Origin: JAXMBX01 sp046349635 | GTDB taxonomy: Bacteria > Planctomycetota > Planctomycetia > Planctomycetales > Planctomycetaceae | Direction of reading: 5' to 3' | DNA: 12,625 nucleotides | NCBI GenBank assembly: GCA_046349635.1 | Contig: JAXMBX010000085.1 | Coordinates: 1 to 12,625 of the forward strand | Part shown: one piece after another, positions 6,286 to 12,530 of the stretch | Layout: every line of letters begins with the position of its first letter | Numbering within the stretch: the stretch's first letter is position 1 | The notes under the pieces: model-generated | Seen by the model: only the letters and a program-made list of their open reading frames with translations | Database searches by the model: none | Told to the model about the DNA's origin: nothing | Program-made: the position numbers and the translations under genes

Positions 6286-7044
6286 ATGAGCAAGAAGCTG
6301 GTCATTGGAATCAACGGCGACTTTCGTCCATCACGCAAGGAACAAGTCGCTCTCAGTTGGCTGAACACGGGGTACTACGATTCGGTCACCGCTTCGGGTG
6401 GCCTGCCGATCATGATTCCCCCGTATGCTTCCGATGACGACCTCAAGCAGGCGCTCGACATGATCGACGGCCTGATCCTGGGGGGCTGTGCTCTGGATCT
6501 GGACCCGGTTCGCCTGGGGATGGACCGCCACCCCACCACCCGTACCATGCCCAGCCGCCGCGAGGACTTCGACCGCCGCCTGTGCCGCATGGCCGTCGAA
6601 CGCCGGATGCCGATTCTGGCGATCGGCTCCGGAATGCAACTGCTGAACGTGATCTGCGGCGGGACCCTGTTCCAACAGGTGACGGAAGATATCCCCAAGG
6701 CATTGCACCACCGCGATACGATCGAAAACACGCTTCGTCATATTATCGAAATCGTCCCCGGCACCCGGGTGGACGCAATCTATGGCCCCGGCGAAATCCG
6801 GGTGAACAGCAGCCATCACCAGGGGGTCGACCAGGTGGCGAGCCTGTTCAAGGTCTCCGCGAAGTCTCCGGATGGAGTGATCGAAGCCTTTGAATCGGTT
6901 GATGATGACTGGTTCTGCCTGGGTGTGCAGTGGCACCCGGAAAGCGAATCGGCCTCGCGGCTGGATATGCAGGTGTTCGAAAACTTCCTGGATGGCTGCC
7001 GTGGAGATGTTCCCGCCACCATCCCGATGCGAAAGGCTTCGTAA
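6286..7044 (+). CDS. Class I glutamine amidotransferase-like (peptidase C26, PuuD-like) protein lacking the Cys nucleophile
   Basis: The product is 252 residues, a usual length for gamma-glutamyl-GABA hydrolase relatives. The ATG follows AGGGAGG at 6-7 bases. The fold is clear: an N-terminal strand KLVIGINGDF, a DGLILGGCALDLDP segment, the nucleophile-elbow region MPILAIGSGMQLLN, GGTLFQ, VNSSHHQ (residues 173-179), and LGVQWHPE with His217 and Glu219. In active members the elbow reads ICRG, with Cys as nucleophile. Here the codons at 6622-6633 give Ile-Gly-Ser-Gly, so Gly114 replaces it. Hydrolysis by the standard route therefore looks impossible, although the His-Glu part is kept. I recall similar Gly-for-Cys versions in other planctomycetes, but could not check. 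It may be a binding or regulatory pseudoenzyme. It is monocistronic, with a terminator at 7075-7117. Confidence 0.88.
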   Translation: MSKKLVIGINGDFRPSRKEQVALSWLNTGYYDSVTASGGLPIMIPPYASDDDLKQALDMIDGLILGGCALDLDPVRLGMDRHPTTRTMPSRREDFDRRLCRMAVERRMPILAIGSGMQLLNVICGGTLFQQVTEDIPKALHHRDTIENTLRHIIEIVPGTRVDAIYGPGEIRVNSSHHQGVDQVASLFKVSAKSPDGVIEAFESVDDDWFCLGVQWHPESESASRLDMQVFENFLDGCRGDVPATIPMRKAS

Positions 7045-7074
7045 CCCTCCATACACACGAAACACGTTTCGAAA

Positions 7075-7117
7075 GGGGAGCCCGGTTCAGGTAATGGGAC
7101 CGGGTTTCTCTTTTTTT
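7075..7117 (+). terminator. Rho-independent terminator after the C26-like gene
   Basis: CCCGGTTC (7081-7088) pairs with GGACCGGG (7097-7104), including one G-T pair, around an 8-base loop. The stem can be extended by six weaker pairs (7075-7080 with 7105-7110) and is followed by seven T (7111-7117). It starts about 30 bases after the stop at 7044. Confidence 0.9.
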
Positions 7118-7206
7118 ACGACCAATAGTTTGTCTCTTCGAGTGGGATCCACGGCAGGGTGAGCCCAGTTCCCCGAACAGGATTGGACGCAGAGGATGAT
7201 TGTTCC

Positions 7207-7232
7207 TGTGGCTGCGCCACCCAGCTAGCTGG
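7207..7232. repeat. Small palindromes in the aspartate-kinase upstream gap
   Basis: GTGGC/GCCAC (7209-7213 with 7216-7220) is followed by the perfect 12-base palindrome CCAGCTAGCTGG (7221-7232). The first part, 7207-7223, nearly matches 198-215 in the REP-like block near the window start. The gap from 7118 to 7385 otherwise shows only an unsupported -10-like GATAAT (7264-7269). Confidence 0.35.
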
Positions 7233-7385
7233 ATTACCGGCAACCTGGGCTGCACGATTGGGGGATAATTCCGTCGGATCCGCGGGATTTTGGGACTGTG
7301 CAGGCGTCTGGCTTGCGAATCGTCCGAGTCCGTGAAAAAATTGACCCCTTCCCCAAACCTGAACTTTCCTGGAAGGACGTTAATC

Positions 7386-9179
7386 GTGGCTTTGATTGTG
7401 CAGAAATTCGGCGGTTCGAGTGTGGCCAATGCGGACAAGATCAAGTCCGCCGCGCGACGAGCCATCAAAGCCAAACAGGGGGGGAACCAGGTCGTCGTTG
7501 TGGTCAGCGCCCGGGGTGACAAGACGGATGAACTGATCGACCTGGCGAAAGAGATTACGAGCCATCCTCCCGCCCGCGAAATGGACATGCTCCTGTCGAC
7601 CGGGGAGCAGGAATCGGTTGCGCTGCTGGCGATGGCGGTCCAGGAACTGGGGGACCAGGCGATCAGCCTGACGGGAGCGCAGATCGGGATTGTCACCGAT
7701 TCGTCTCACGGCAAGGCGCGGATTCGCACGATCTCGACTGACCGGATGCGGAAATCGCTGGAGCAGGGGAAGATCGTCATCGCGGCCGGTTTCCAGGGGA
7801 TCGACGAGGAGTTCAACATCACCACGCTGGGACGCGGGGGTAGCGACACGACGGCGGTCGCCTTGGCGGCGGTGTTGCGGGCCGACTATTGCGAAATTTT
7901 TACCGACGTGGAAGGGGTTTTCTCGACCGATCCGCGGATTGTTGCACAGGCGCGGAAGATCGGGCGGATCTCCTACGATGAAATGCTGGAACTGGCGAGC
8001 CTGGGTGCGGGAGTGATGCATTCCCGCTCGATCGAGTTCGCCAAGAAATACCGGGTGCCCCTGTACGTGAAGCCGGCGCACACGGACGGGCCGGGGACGC
8101 TCATCGCCCCGGAATCGGAAGACCATGCCGCGCTGGTCACTGGGGTGGCGCTCGTGAAGAACGAAGTGCGGGTCTCGCTGGGGGCGATTCCGGATCGGCC
8201 GGGCGTCATGAAGTTGATCTTCTCCAAGATGGCGCAGCGGAAGATTCCGATCGACATGATCGTGCAAGACCTGGGGGAACGGGGACTGGCGGAAGTCTCC
8301 TTCACCGTCCCGCAGGATGACCTGGCGGACACCCTGACCGCTGCGTCGGAAGCGATTGAAGAACTGAAGGGGGGCAAGATTTCGCACGGGACAAACGTCT
8401 CTAAGGTCTCCGTGGTGGGAAGCGGGATGCGGTCCCATTCCGGCGTGGCTTCCAAGATGTTTTCCGCGCTGGCGGATGCGGGAATTAACATCGGCCTGAT
8501 CACGACGAGCGATATCAAGATTTCGGTGCTTGTGGACCGCGACCGTGCCGCGGATGCGGTGGTGGCCGTGCATCAGGGTTTCAGCCTGGAAAAAGGGACG
8601 AGTACGCCTCCGCAGGCGGGAGCGTTGCCGGAAACGACTGCCGCGACCAAAGCTGCGGTGAACCGCGAAGAGTGGGAGAGCGACGTCGTGCGGCGGCTGA
8701 GCCACATGGAGGACATCGTCGTGTCCGAAGTGGACCTGGACCACTCGCAGGCCCGCGTGACGATCCGGAATCTTCCGGATGTACCGGGGACTTCCGCACG
8801 GATTTTCACGACCGTCGCGGCGCATGGGGTGATGGTGGACCTGATCGTGCAGAACGCCGGACACCAGGGACAGGCGAGCCTGTCCTTCACGGTTCCGCAG
8901 GCTGACCTGAAGAAGTGTCTCGCGGCGCTCGATGGCCTGCTCAAGGAATGGCCCGACCTGCGAATCACCTCCGATGAACAGATCGCCAAGCTGTCGGTGC
9001 TGGGGATCGGACTGCGGACGCACACCGGCGTGGGAGAGAAGATGTTCGATGCCCTCGCGGCCGCCGGGGTGAACGTTCAGATGATCAGCACGAGCGAAAT
9101 CCGGATCAGTACGGTCATTTCGAAAGCGGATGGCCCGAAGGCGGAACTGGCACTCGTGCAGGCGTTCCAGTTGGGGTAA
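7386..9179 (+). CDS. lysC: Aspartate kinase with four ACT domains
   Basis: The product is 597 residues from the GTG at 7386, which has GGAAGGA 8 bases upstream and gives the classical start MALIVQKFGGSSV. An earlier in-frame ATG (7290) would add 32 residues unlike the family. It phosphorylates L-aspartate with ATP, the first step to lysine, threonine, methionine and diaminopimelate. The kinase domain (about 1-245) has KFGGSS, LSTGEQES, TTLGRGGSDTTA and FTDVEGVFSTDPR. Two ACT domains follow (about 255-330 and 337-400), then a 40-residue Ala/Thr-rich linker, then a second ACT pair (about 445-520 and 530-597). The pairs are homologous: SFTVPQDDL and SFTVPQADL in the odd copies, GSGMRSHSGV and GIGLRTHTGV in the even ones. 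This doubled layout is known from cyanobacterial aspartate kinase and fits feedback control by lysine and/or threonine. No adjacent pathway gene is visible. Confidence 0.95.
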   Translation: MALIVQKFGGSSVANADKIKSAARRAIKAKQGGNQVVVVVSARGDKTDELIDLAKEITSHPPAREMDMLLSTGEQESVALLAMAVQELGDQAISLTGAQIGIVTDSSHGKARIRTISTDRMRKSLEQGKIVIAAGFQGIDEEFNITTLGRGGSDTTAVALAAVLRADYCEIFTDVEGVFSTDPRIVAQARKIGRISYDEMLELASLGAGVMHSRSIEFAKKYRVPLYVKPAHTDGPGTLIAPESEDHAALVTGVALVKNEVRVSLGAIPDRPGVMKLIFSKMAQRKIPIDMIVQDLGERGLAEVSFTVPQDDLADTLTAASEAIEELKGGKISHGTNVSKVSVVGSGMRSHSGVASKMFSALADAGINIGLITTSDIKISVLVDRDRAADAVVAVHQGFSLEKGTSTPPQAGALPETTAATKAAVNREEWESDVVRRLSHMEDIVVSEVDLDHSQARVTIRNLPDVPGTSARIFTTVAAHGVMVDLIVQNAGHQGQASLSFTVPQADLKKCLAALDGLLKEWPDLRITSDEQIAKLSVLGIGLRTHTGVGEKMFDALAAAGVNVQMISTSEIRISTVISKADGPKAELALVQAFQLG

Positions 9180-9196
9180 CCCAGGGCAGACAACCC

Positions 9197-9532
9197 TTAG
9201 TGATTTTGTTTGCGCTGGCCTTTGATAAAGGTCTGGAGTTTTTTCGCGGCTCCCTGCCAGTCGCCGGACTCCGCCTGTTTGATAATGGCGTCGATGCGGC
9301 TCCAGCCGGCGTCCGACATCTTCTTGTCGTCGTGAATTTTCTTGAGATCTTTCGCGGCGGTCGTGAGCAAGTCCCGCTTCTGCGAGGTCACCGCCGTCCA
9401 GAGAGCATCGAGCGACTTGAGCGACTCGTCGCTGTTCAGGACCTGTGGCGGACCGCACCCGGTCCAGAGCAAAGCCACTGCCGAGAGTACCACAAAGAGA
9501 CGGCGATTTAACGTTTTCAATCCGGTCAACTG
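9197..9532 (-). CDS. Small lipoprotein downstream of the DUF1559 gene
   Basis: The product is about 111 residues if the TTG at 9532 is used, with AAAGAG 10 bases upstream. Another TTG at 9523 and a GTG at 9610, which would overlap the preceding gene, are alternatives. The N-terminus reads LNRRLFVVLSAVALLWTGCGPP, with a positive start, a hydrophobic core and a Cys after TG, so it is probably a lipid-anchored protein, although the -3 Trp is unusual. The mature part is short, charged and helical (LDALWTAVTSQKRDLLTTAAKD and so on to KKLQTFIKGQRKQNH). I recognise no named domain. It begins 21 bases after the stop of the DUF1559 gene on the same strand, so the two probably share a transcript. This pairing is common in planctomycetes. 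It converges on aspartate kinase with 17 bases between the stops. Confidence 0.75.
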   Translation of the reverse strand, partial: QLTGLKTLNRRLFVVLSAVALLWTGCGPPQVLNSDESLKSLDALWTAVTSQKRDLLTTAAKDLKKIHDDKKMSDAGWSRIDAIIKQAESGDWQGAAKKLQTFIKGQRKQNH

Positions 9533-9552
9533 ACTTGTTCTCTTTAACTGGA

Positions 9553-10656
9553 TCACTCGGGCATCCCCGAAACTTTCTCTCCCTGGTTCCGGGTGGAGAG
9601 AGCCACCCACAAAAAGCCGTCGAGGAACTCGGAGACGAACCGGACGGAGCCATCGCCGAACAGGACGTGACAGCCACCCTGATGTTCCGAATACATCTCG
9701 TCGGTGTGCCCGAAGGGATTGTTCGGAGCGTGGATGATGACCTGCGGATGGTCATGGGTATCCGGTCCACTATGGGCTCCCACCATGCAACCCCCACTGT
9801 TGCAGTCGGAAGGGAAGGGGGCCTTGGGACAGGTGGCACCAAACGGGACGACCCCGACCCAGGTCTTATCGCTGAGAACGGAGCTGTGTTCGCCGAGGAA
9901 GACGGTATTGGTCAGCCCATCGGTGATATCCCGTTCGCGAACGTGCGAGTTGCGGAAAAAGACGCCGTCAATGGCCGCGAGCTCGTTGCCGTTGGCCGGG
10001 ATCGGTTCCCCGTCATAGAAGTTATTGAAATTGGTCACGCGCCCCCAGGGCTGATGGACGCCGGCATTGGCCACATAATGCGAGTGGGCGAAAAAGATTT
10101 CCGGGGAATAGACCGTGGGATTGGCAGGCGCATACGCAGGAGAGGCGTTGTAGCGCGAGACGGCGAATCCATCTCTTCCGCTGGATGCGGAGGCGCAGAG
10201 GAACACGTTCAACGGAGTTTTGACGGCGATCGCCTGGCTGACATCCCAGCAGGCAATGCTGAAGTTCAACTTGTTGTAGAGAGCGGGTTGATCCAGATAA
10301 GGGAGCAGGAGAGCTCCCCAGGCAAAACCGGAGGGGCCATTGCCGTTGTCATCCGGGTAGGTGACGCCGTTGATGGTCCCGGTGGCAAACGGATCACCGA
10401 CATAGGCGGGGGGGAATGTCTTGTGGGCGTCGAGGTAATTGTGGAGTGCCAGTCCCATCTGGTGCAGATTGTTGCGGCACTGCGTGCGGCGGGCAGCTTC
10501 GCGGGCCTGCTGCACGGCGGGGAGCAGGAGCGAAATCAGAACGCCAATGATGGCAATCACCACCAGCAGTTCAATCAGCGTGAAACCCTGCCTCCGGCCT
10601 GTGCCCGTTGCTCCGAAAACCTGAGGCTGTTGATTTCCCCGACATCTGTTCCGCAT
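9553..10656 (-). CDS. DUF1559 protein with prepilin-type N-terminus and H-X9-DG motif
   Basis: The product is 367 residues. After 23 basic and polar residues comes GFTLIELLVVIAIIGVLISL (from residue 24), the type IV prepilin/pseudopilin cleavage and methylation signal with Glu at +5. It continues into LLPAVQQAREAARR, the conserved helix of DUF1559, then CRNNLHQMGLALHNYLDAH. The C-terminal H-X9-DG motif is present (His325 to Asp335-Gly336, in HQGGCHVLFGDGSVRFV). Tens to hundreds of such genes occur in each planctomycete genome. They are thought to be pseudopilin-like surface or secretion-associated proteins, with no individual function known. The ATG is preceded by GGAG at about 10 bases. A promoter lies at 10728-10756, and a 6-bp hairpin (10674-10690) sits in the leader just before the ribosome site. 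The lipoprotein gene follows closely. Confidence 0.95.
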   Translation of the reverse strand: MRNRCRGNQQPQVFGATGTGRRQGFTLIELLVVIAIIGVLISLLLPAVQQAREAARRTQCRNNLHQMGLALHNYLDAHKTFPPAYVGDPFATGTINGVTYPDDNGNGPSGFAWGALLLPYLDQPALYNKLNFSIACWDVSQAIAVKTPLNVFLCASASSGRDGFAVSRYNASPAYAPANPTVYSPEIFFAHSHYVANAGVHQPWGRVTNFNNFYDGEPIPANGNELAAIDGVFFRNSHVRERDITDGLTNTVFLGEHSSVLSDKTWVGVVPFGATCPKAPFPSDCNSGGCMVGAHSGPDTHDHPQVIIHAPNNPFGHTDEMYSEHQGGCHVLFGDGSVRFVSEFLDGFLWVALSTRNQGEKVSGMPE

Positions 10657-10673
10657 TTTTCGAATCTCCGCGG

Positions 10674-10690
10674 CGCCTCAGAGAGAGGCG
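10674..10690 (-). promoter_or_regulatory. Leader hairpin before the DUF1559 ribosome site
   Basis: CGCCTC (10674-10679) and GAGGCG (10685-10690) form a 6-bp stem with a 5-base loop. In the leftward mRNA it ends four bases before the GGAG at 10666-10669. It could modulate initiation or protect the mRNA; no T-tract follows, so it is not a terminator. Confidence 0.35.
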
Positions 10691-10727
10691 ACTTCACGTT
10701 TGAAAACAGAAAATCCAATCTCTCAGC

Positions 10728-10756
10728 ATCCTAGTTTTCACAATTTGTTCGGTCAA
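10728..10756 (-). promoter_or_regulatory. Sigma70-type promoter of the DUF1559 gene
   Basis: On the minus strand TTGACC (10751-10756) and TAGGAT (10728-10733) are separated by exactly 17 bases. The start would fall near 10721, about 65 bases before the ATG. The surrounding stretch is AT-rich compared with the genes. Confidence 0.6.
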
Positions 10757-10831
10757 GCAGTTTTTTTTGACTAATCAAATTTCATTTCGGCAGACGAGGC
10801 TGATTTCGCGACAAATTCGCAGAAAAAAAGC

Positions 10832-11047
10832 TCAATTCGCCACCACGGCGTGTCGGTCCGCGGAGGGAAATTCGTCTCGCGACGGCCAGATGAGCGGACG
10901 CCGGAGCTTTTCGCTCTCGGGTGAAATCCAGCGACGACAGAGTTCGGTGATGGGAATTTTCTGCCGTGCGGCCTCTTCGCGGATGGCCCGCCATTCCTGC
11001 AGGGGAACGAAGATCGAGATCTGTTTTTTCAACTCGCTGCTTCTCAT
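10832..11047 (-). CDS. Small ribbon-helix-helix-like protein
   Basis: The product is 71 residues from the ATG at 11047, with GAAAGGG about 4 bases upstream. In-frame starts further up (11086 and beyond) would add a segment without a ribosome site. The N-terminal KKQISIFVPLQEWRAIREEA reads as a beta strand followed by a helix, then RQKIPITELCRRWI as a second helix, which is the ribbon-helix-helix (CopG/Arc-like) pattern of small DNA-binding repressors. The last 25 residues are polar with Pro and Trp. Codon use is GC3-rich like that of the host. It lies 59 bases downstream of the 92-residue gene on the same strand, so they are probably cotranscribed from 11445-11474. It could be an orphan antitoxin or regulator; no partner toxin was recognised. 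A T7 tract follows the stop but only a 4-bp stem precedes it. Confidence 0.6.
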   Translation of the reverse strand: MRSSELKKQISIFVPLQEWRAIREEAARQKIPITELCRRWISPESEKLRRPLIWPSRDEFPSADRHAVVAN

Positions 11048-11106
11048 GCAACCCTTTCTGAATTCAAAAACGGAGTCGTTCTCAAACATGTTGCAAGCCA
11101 CAAAAA

Positions 11107-11385
11107 TCACGGTTTTTTCGGGGTTTTTCGGCGAGTTGGTTCGTCCTTTCGGGAGGTGGTTTTCTCAGTGGCAGATTTTTTTGAAGAGGAGCGACGGGGT
11201 TTCGTTTCCCAGCATTCGAATTTCGGGCCCGCTTGCTTCTTCCCAGGCCGACGCGAACGCTCTTTTTGATTGAGTCCGGGCTGATCGTGGACGGGGATGT
11301 CATCGGTCTCCGTGAAGCCTCTCCGCGCTCCGGGCAGATCCCAACGATGCCCTCCGTCCCAGTTCACTTTTACTTCGCGCACCAT
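11107..11385 (-). CDS. Small basic hypothetical protein (92 residues)
   Basis: The ATG at 11385 has a strong ribosome site (AGGAGG, five bases away), the best of any gene here. The protein starts MVREVKVNWDGGHRWDLPGA, with a compact, aromatic N-terminal third. It then becomes a long Lys/Arg/Ser/Thr/Pro tail (SRRPGKKQAG, PRRSSSKKSATEKTTSRKD, RRKTPKKP) like the nucleic-acid-binding tails of basic chromatin-like proteins. I recognise no family. It is first in a likely two-gene unit with the ribbon-helix-helix-like gene, and is divergent from the Xre regulator. The promoter at 11445-11474 gives a leader of about 50 bases. The shared upstream region suggests control by the Xre protein. A role as nucleoid- or RNA-binding protein is inference from charge alone. 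Confidence 0.55.
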   Translation of the reverse strand: MVREVKVNWDGGHRWDLPGARRGFTETDDIPVHDQPGLNQKERSRRPGKKQAGPKFECWETKPRRSSSKKSATEKTTSRKDEPTRRKTPKKP

Positions 11386-11444
11386 GCTCTCCTCCTTTTT
11401 CCGGCGTGATTTCCTGGTGAGATTGATGAGATGGCAGAGAATTG

Positions 11445-11474
11445 ATTATACTATACAGATGTTCAGTATTTCAA
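11445..11474 (-). promoter_or_regulatory. Strong sigma70-type promoter of the leftward small-gene unit
   Basis: On the minus strand TTGAAA (11469-11474) and a perfect TATAAT (11445-11450) are 18 bases apart. The start would be near 11438. The first TGTTC half-site (11460-11464) falls inside the spacer, so a bound protein there would block polymerase. Confidence 0.7.
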
Positions 11475-11507
11475 TCTTAAATGTTCGACTTTGTTCAAAA
11501 AATGTTC
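11460..11507. promoter_or_regulatory. Phased TGTTC half-site array, candidate Xre operator
   Basis: TGTTC occurs at 11460, 11482, 11492 and 11503, all in the same direction. The intervals of 22, 10 and 11 bases are close to whole turns of the helix. Three copies extend to ATGTTC (11459, 11481, 11502). The array covers the spacer of the leftward promoter and the region upstream of its -35, between that unit and the Xre gene at 11596. Binding by that Xre protein is inference. Confidence 0.5.
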
Positions 11508-11595
11508 AGTTTCGATTCTTGAGGGATGCCCCAAGAGATATTCTGAAGTTGAGAGGCGCATCACAGACGTTCGTGGTGCTCCGGGAGGTCTGTGA

Positions 11596-12279
11596 ATGCA
11601 TGACAATCCGACACCGCTGCAACTGGCCTGGAACCGGCTGATTCTTCTGCTGCACGAGTTGCGTCTGCGGCGCGGGTGGACGATTGAGGAGTTGGCGCGG
11701 CAGGCAGGGGTGTCGCGCACGACGCTGTATTACCTGGAGCGGGGGGATACGTCGCGGCCCCGGATGGGGACGTTGCGAAAACTTTCCAAGGCGCTGGGCG
11801 ATGAGTTATTGCCGTTGCTCACCGACCTGGCGAATCTGCCCCCGGATCAGGCTCCGGCGCTGATGTCGGATGAGGAGTTTTACGACCCGGATGCGGACCT
11901 GGAGAACATCGCCGGAGAGCGGGATTTCAAGGACGAATTCGATCGGCAGACGAATCCGGAAGTCCGAAACCTCACGCAGCAAGAACCGGAATTGTTCGAG
12001 AACTGGACGGCGCGGGAGTGGCGTGAGCTGTACAGCACGATGGGGATGGGAGGGGCTTTAAATCCCGATGGTGTGCGGGCACAGGTGCTGAAGATCCGGA
12101 GGAAACGGCAGACGGTGGAACAACTGGAAGTGATTCTGGAGACGCATCTGGGGGATGTGGCGGCGGGGCTGATTGAGTCTCTCTACCGCCAGATCCAGTT
12201 GAAGCCTGAGAATGGGGCGCGGGAACAGGGGTGGCAACCCCCGCCACGAAATCTGCCCCCAGGTGTCCAAAATAAATGA
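11596..12279 (+). CDS. Xre-family transcriptional regulator with uncharacterised C-terminal domain
   Basis: The product is 227 residues; the ATG follows GGGAGG at 7 bases. Residues of about 12-75 form a Cro/C1-type helix-turn-helix (LRRGWTIEELARQAGVSR, then TTLYYLERGDTSRPRMGTLR and KLSKALG). A linker rich in acidic residues follows (about 85-120, ending EFYDPDADLENIAG). The C-terminal part has ENWTAREWRELYSTMGMGG, then two long charged helices (KIRRKRQTVEQLEVILETHL and VAAGLIESLYRQIQ) that could support dimerisation. I recognise no ligand-binding or peptidase domain. It is divergent from the leftward small-gene unit across 210 bases that contain a repeated half-site array, so it probably represses itself and/or that unit. 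No clear terminator follows. Confidence 0.85.
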   Translation: MHDNPTPLQLAWNRLILLLHELRLRRGWTIEELARQAGVSRTTLYYLERGDTSRPRMGTLRKLSKALGDELLPLLTDLANLPPDQAPALMSDEEFYDPDADLENIAGERDFKDEFDRQTNPEVRNLTQQEPELFENWTAREWRELYSTMGMGGALNPDGVRAQVLKIRRKRQTVEQLEVILETHLGDVAAGLIESLYRQIQLKPENGAREQGWQPPPRNLPPGVQNK

Positions 12280-12431
12280 GATCAACAGGTTAGTTTTCCT
12301 AATTCTGATCTGCGTCAATTCCCCGATCCCCCAGGTTGCCCCGCTGAAGGGGTTCGCGTCGCGACAAGTCGGTTGCAAAAGGCCTGTGCACCGTTTTTAA
12401 TACATTGAGTTAACCTGCCCCCGATTCGTGC

Positions 12432-12464
12432 GAACTCCGGCGCGTGAGTTCCGATTTGTATCGG
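12432..12464 (+). promoter_or_regulatory. Two adjoining hairpins in the leader of the terminal lipoprotein gene
   Basis: GAACTC (12432-12437) pairs with GAGTTC (12446-12451), and CCGAT (12451-12455) pairs with ATCGG (12460-12464). The two stems share base 12451, so they stack or compete. The rest of the 251-base gap from 12280 holds a -10-like TAATAC (12395-12400) without a good -35, and a T6 tract (12503-12508). No known riboswitch was recognised. Confidence 0.3.
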
Positions 12465-12530
12465 GTCGATCCCTCTGCAGTTGTCCCGAGGGAGCCTTCA
12501 CGCTTTTTTCACAGGAACCATTCGAGAACC

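Noticed and set aside
6331..7065. 244-codon minus-strand frame opposite the C26-like gene
   Set aside because: It is antisense to a clear family member and has a biased His/Arg/Asp composition.
9176..9199. Possible shared terminator between the convergent aspartate kinase and lipoprotein genes
   Set aside because: Only a 4-bp AGGG/CCCT stem is present with no U-run, so it is not supported.
7380..9842. Very long open frame (820 codons) on the minus strand opposite aspartate kinase
   Set aside because: It is antisense to an unmistakable aspartate kinase, is rich in Arg, His and Pro as expected for the complement of GC-rich codons, and shows no domain.
9445..10734. 429-codon plus-strand frame opposite the DUF1559 gene
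   Set aside because: It is a shadow of the DUF1559 gene, which carries a prepilin signal, conserved motifs, a ribosome site and a promoter on the other strand.
10815..10845. T7 tract after the ribbon-helix-helix-like gene as a terminator
   Set aside because: The preceding stem is only CGCC/GGCG (4 bp) and is nine or more bases from the T-tract.
10767..11273. 168-codon plus-strand frame over the two small leftward genes
   Set aside because: No ribosome site and no domain, whereas both leftward frames have ribosome sites, a shared promoter and, for one, a recognisable fold.
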